From Mucilaginibacter gossypiicola (GTDB lineage Bacteria > Bacteroidota > Bacteroidia > Sphingobacteriales > Sphingobacteriaceae), in NCBI RefSeq assembly GCF_900110105.1, contig NZ_FOCL01000004.1:1-64000 (forward strand): a DNA stretch of 64,000 nucleotides, in the 5' to 3' direction. A program made the position numbers and the translations under genes. Under the pieces are notes generated by a model that searched no databases, was not told the origin of the DNA, and saw only the letters and a program-made list of their open reading frames with translations. Position 1 is the first letter of the stretch; each line of letters starts with the position of its first letter. Positions 62,145 through 64,000 of this stretch are shown piece by piece.

Positions 62145-62321
62145 ATGAAATTTTTTACCATATTGGCCGTTACCGGGGGATTGTTTTTTTCTTCACTCCA
62201 GATAGAAAAAAATAATGTGGCAAGCATGAAACACAACAAAAACAAATGCTGCATGAACGCCAAAAAATCAAAATGCCCACTTGCATGCAAACGGGCAAAA
62301 TCAGTTAAATTAAACAGTTAA
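62145..62321 (+). CDS. small secreted Cys-rich protein (58 aa)
   Basis: A 58-residue protein from ATG 62145 (MKFFTILAVTGGLFF signal-like) with a basic, Cys-rich C-terminus (KCCMNAKKSKCPLACK; four cysteines). The longer frame back to 62007 crosses REP copy B and is rejected. No family recognised; may be a metal-binding or oxidative-stress small protein, which is speculative. Confidence 0.5.
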   Translation: MKFFTILAVTGGLFFSSLQIEKNNVASMKHNKNKCCMNAKKSKCPLACKRAKSVKLNS

Positions 62322-62347
62322 AAATGATACAGGGTTTCATCCCCTCA

Positions 62348-62391
62348 AAAGGCGTCCGGTGATAAAAGGGGCATCTGTTGCCGGCGCCTTT
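62348..62391. terminator. hairpin between the Cys-rich and alpha-galactosidase genes
   Basis: AAAGGCG-t-CCGG (62348-62359) pairs with CCGGCGCCTTT (62381-62391), one bulge. Between convergent genes. Confidence 0.65.
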
Positions 62392-62398
62392 GCAGCGT

Positions 62399-64000
62399 TT
62401 ATTTGTTCAATTCAAATTTTAATAATTCAGCATCTCCTGCTTTTACTAAAACGCTATTGGTGTTTACGTTAGTGCCTTGTAGCAGCGATTTCGCATTTGC
62501 TGTTTTCCCTGGCTCAAGACTAATCCTTTTCGGGTTGATAGTATATGCTTTATCAGTATCACCGTAATTGAACAGTGCCAGATAAAAGCTATTGCCAATT
62601 TTAAGTGAAAACTGCTCCGTTGTTCCTGTTTCAGTATTCCCCTCAACCGGTCTGAAAGCTTTTCCGTTTTGTACAACTTTTAAAATTTCAGGGTTTTGAT
62701 ACATAGCTTTAGCCCTGTTGCCCCATTGGCCATGGGTAGAGAAGTCATCGCCTGTTATGAACGTTCCTGTAACAACTGCCGAGAGCATCCTTGCCCTGTT
62801 AGCGCCTTCGGTTTCGGTTGAAAGTACAACATGGTCGGCATCGATATAATTGTACAGATAAGTTTGCCACCAGCCATAGTTTACGCTGTTTAATGTATAA
62901 CGGGTATCCTTTATGGTTTTAAAGGCGTCGCATGCAATGCGTCGCATGTGGGCGTAACGGCCGGTTGCCAGGCTGGGCGAGATGGCCGCATAAACCAGCA
63001 TCTGATCACCAAGCTGATCAATCAGGTGTTCCATCCCTTTTTTATAGGCCTGCATACCGGTAGTGATTTTAGGATCATAAAAATGACTTGATTCGGCTGC
63101 CGCGTGGCCAAGAAAATCGATCTTGATCATTTTAAAACCGCATGCTTTTAATTTGCCAATCACATAGTCGATATGTTGCAAAGTGCCCGGATGGGTTGGA
63201 TCGGTTGCACGGGCACCGTCGATGTCATGATAGCTATCGCCAACTTTTGTCCATGTTTCGCCATAGGTATAGTTACTGCCTAAAACTTTGCGATCGGGGC
63301 CGCCTTTCCATCCCCAATCAGTAAATGGGGCCCAGTACACGCCGGGTTGTAAGCCTTTTGATTTGCAGTAATCTGCAAATGATTTCAGTTTGCTAAAATC
63401 TCCTTCCCAGCCACCGCTGATCATGTTGTCCCAAAACGAATCGAGATCAATAAAAGCAGTATTGCCATTGCGGAAGGCCGGAATGCTATCGGCAAAAAAG
63501 TCGGTTACTTTAATGGCTTTGTCGTAATTCAGTTTTTCCTGCATAACACCCCAGCTGTTCCAGCCAACAGGGGTAGGTTTTGTCCAGTTAAAGACGTAAG
63601 GAGGCTCAGCAATTCGGTTGGCTTTCCCAAACTCCTCCATACCGTTACGCCAGTCGGCAAAGCAGCCAACAAATACCTTAGGCGATTTAACTGTATTGCC
63701 GCTGATAAAACCATGAGCAATTTTATCACGGTTTACAGCTTCTTCGGTATAACCACCCCATACTTCAAACGTATTGGGGCTGTCTTTTTTGGCAACGGTA
63801 CGCACACCGGTTTTCCAGGTTTCGTGTTCTACAGACCCAAACACCAGGCCTTTGCGGCTACTGTTGTCAAAAATGGTTCCAACTTCGGCGCTGGTATTGG
63901 TGAGCGGTGCTTTAAACGTTTTTGAATCATAGCTGATGAAAGTATCGTTATCAAAAGGTACAAATAAGGAACGGGCGTCGCCGGCAATTGCCGCCATATT
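62399..64000 (-). CDS. alpha-galactosidase-like glycoside hydrolase (GH-D clan), 5'-truncated by window
   Basis: C-terminal 534 residues of a glycosidase; the frame stays open through base 64000, so the N-terminus is outside. TPVGWNSWGVMQ, the barrel strand MIKIDFLGHAA (nucleophile Asp near 63118) and the RRIACDAFKT region carrying the acid/base Asp are features of GH27/GH36. The C-terminal beta domain starts near FYLALFNYGDTDKAY. Related to GH36-type alpha-galactosidase or raffinose-cleaving enzymes; substrate uncertain. Would be secreted if the missing start has a signal peptide. Confidence 0.8.
   Translation of the reverse strand, partial: NMAAIAGDARSLFVPFDNDTFISYDSKTFKAPLTNTSAEVGTIFDNSSRKGLVFGSVEHETWKTGVRTVAKKDSPNTFEVWGGYTEEAVNRDKIAHGFISGNTVKSPKVFVGCFADWRNGMEEFGKANRIAEPPYVFNWTKPTPVGWNSWGVMQEKLNYDKAIKVTDFFADSIPAFRNGNTAFIDLDSFWDNMISGGWEGDFSKLKSFADYCKSKGLQPGVYWAPFTDWGWKGGPDRKVLGSNYTYGETWTKVGDSYHDIDGARATDPTHPGTLQHIDYVIGKLKACGFKMIKIDFLGHAAAESSHFYDPKITTGMQAYKKGMEHLIDQLGDQMLVYAAISPSLATGRYAHMRRIACDAFKTIKDTRYTLNSVNYGWWQTYLYNYIDADHVVLSTETEGANRARMLSAVVTGTFITGDDFSTHGQWGNRAKAMYQNPEILKVVQNGKAFRPVEGNTETGTTEQFSLKIGNSFYLALFNYGDTDKAYTINPKRISLEPGKTANAKSLLQGTNVNTNSVLVKAGDAELLKFELNK

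Overview
The window reads as a chromosomal segment of a Bacteroidota bacterium, most probably Sphingobacteriaceae and Mucilaginibacter- or Pedobacter-like. The reasons are: a SusC/SusD pair preceded by an ECF sigma factor and a FecR anti-sigma factor; many secreted lipoproteins; promoters of the Bacteroidota type (-33 TTTG, -7 TAnnTTTG) with few Shine-Dalgarno sequences; a periplasmic-propeller (Y_Y_Y) histidine kinase; and GTCATTGCGAGG-type palindromic intergenic repeats. Genus assignment is inference. No rRNA, tRNA, CRISPR array or prophage was seen.

Layout. 1-0.3 kb: 3' end of an IS1595/ISXO2-type transposase. 0.4-3.9 kb: GNAT acetyltransferase, DUF3298 lipoprotein, aspartate kinase, YitT membrane protein. 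4-11.4 kb: thioesterase and fabH (minus strand), intradiol-dioxygenase-like lipoprotein, a two-gene unit with a degenerate pirin, SDR, nitrilase-family hydrolase, zinc alcohol dehydrogenase, DHFR-like reductase. 12.2-19.5 kb: a tightly packed five-gene operon (SWIM zinc finger, DUF5691, MoxR AAA+ ATPase, DUF5682, VWA). This is the best candidate for an undescribed system; DUF5682 carries two GxxH motifs and a Glu reminiscent of TIKI/TraB-type hydrolases.

19.6-22.6 kb: GH39 glycosidase and PAP2 phosphatase. 22.7-27.4 kb: a BlaI/BlaR1-type antibiotic- or wall-stress-sensing operon with a penicillin-binding-like serine hydrolase and a secreted protein made of 7-residue repeats; the same repeat forms the C-terminal tail of the BlaR1-like protein. 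27.4-27.9 kb: noncoding repeats (REP-like palindrome and an array of small hairpins). 27.9-34.2 kb: Crp-family regulator, aldo/keto reductase, an RNA-repair pair (RNA ligase plus HD-Pnk end-healing enzyme), secreted phospholipase C.

34.2-43.2 kb: a polysaccharide-utilisation locus (ECF sigma, FecR, SusC, SusD, GH43), probably for arabinan or arabinoxylan; its leader shares a palindromic operator architecture with the distant GH39 promoter. 43.4-51.7 kb: CBS protein, PD40 protein, DUF885 peptidase, CAT-like acetyltransferase, PEP-mutase/ICL-family protein, fabF, patatin-like lipase, a 57-residue membrane protein, VOC protein. 51.7-62.3 kb: two hybrid-free sensor kinases, a membrane-anchored M74-like peptidase between them, an NTF2-like secreted protein behind a striking 45-bp palindrome, a propeller histidine kinase with LuxR-type regulator, a VOC/AraC pair and a Cys-rich small secreted protein. 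62.4-64 kb: alpha-galactosidase-like GH, cut by the window edge.

All family assignments come from reading motifs by eye; no database search was run. Recurrent signals on the noncoding side are dyads placed over the -33 region of several promoters, three near-identical 19-bp ATCaCCCCAATAGGGgGAT palindromes, and several promoters whose -7 element ends 3-6 nt before the start codon, implying leaderless mRNAs.
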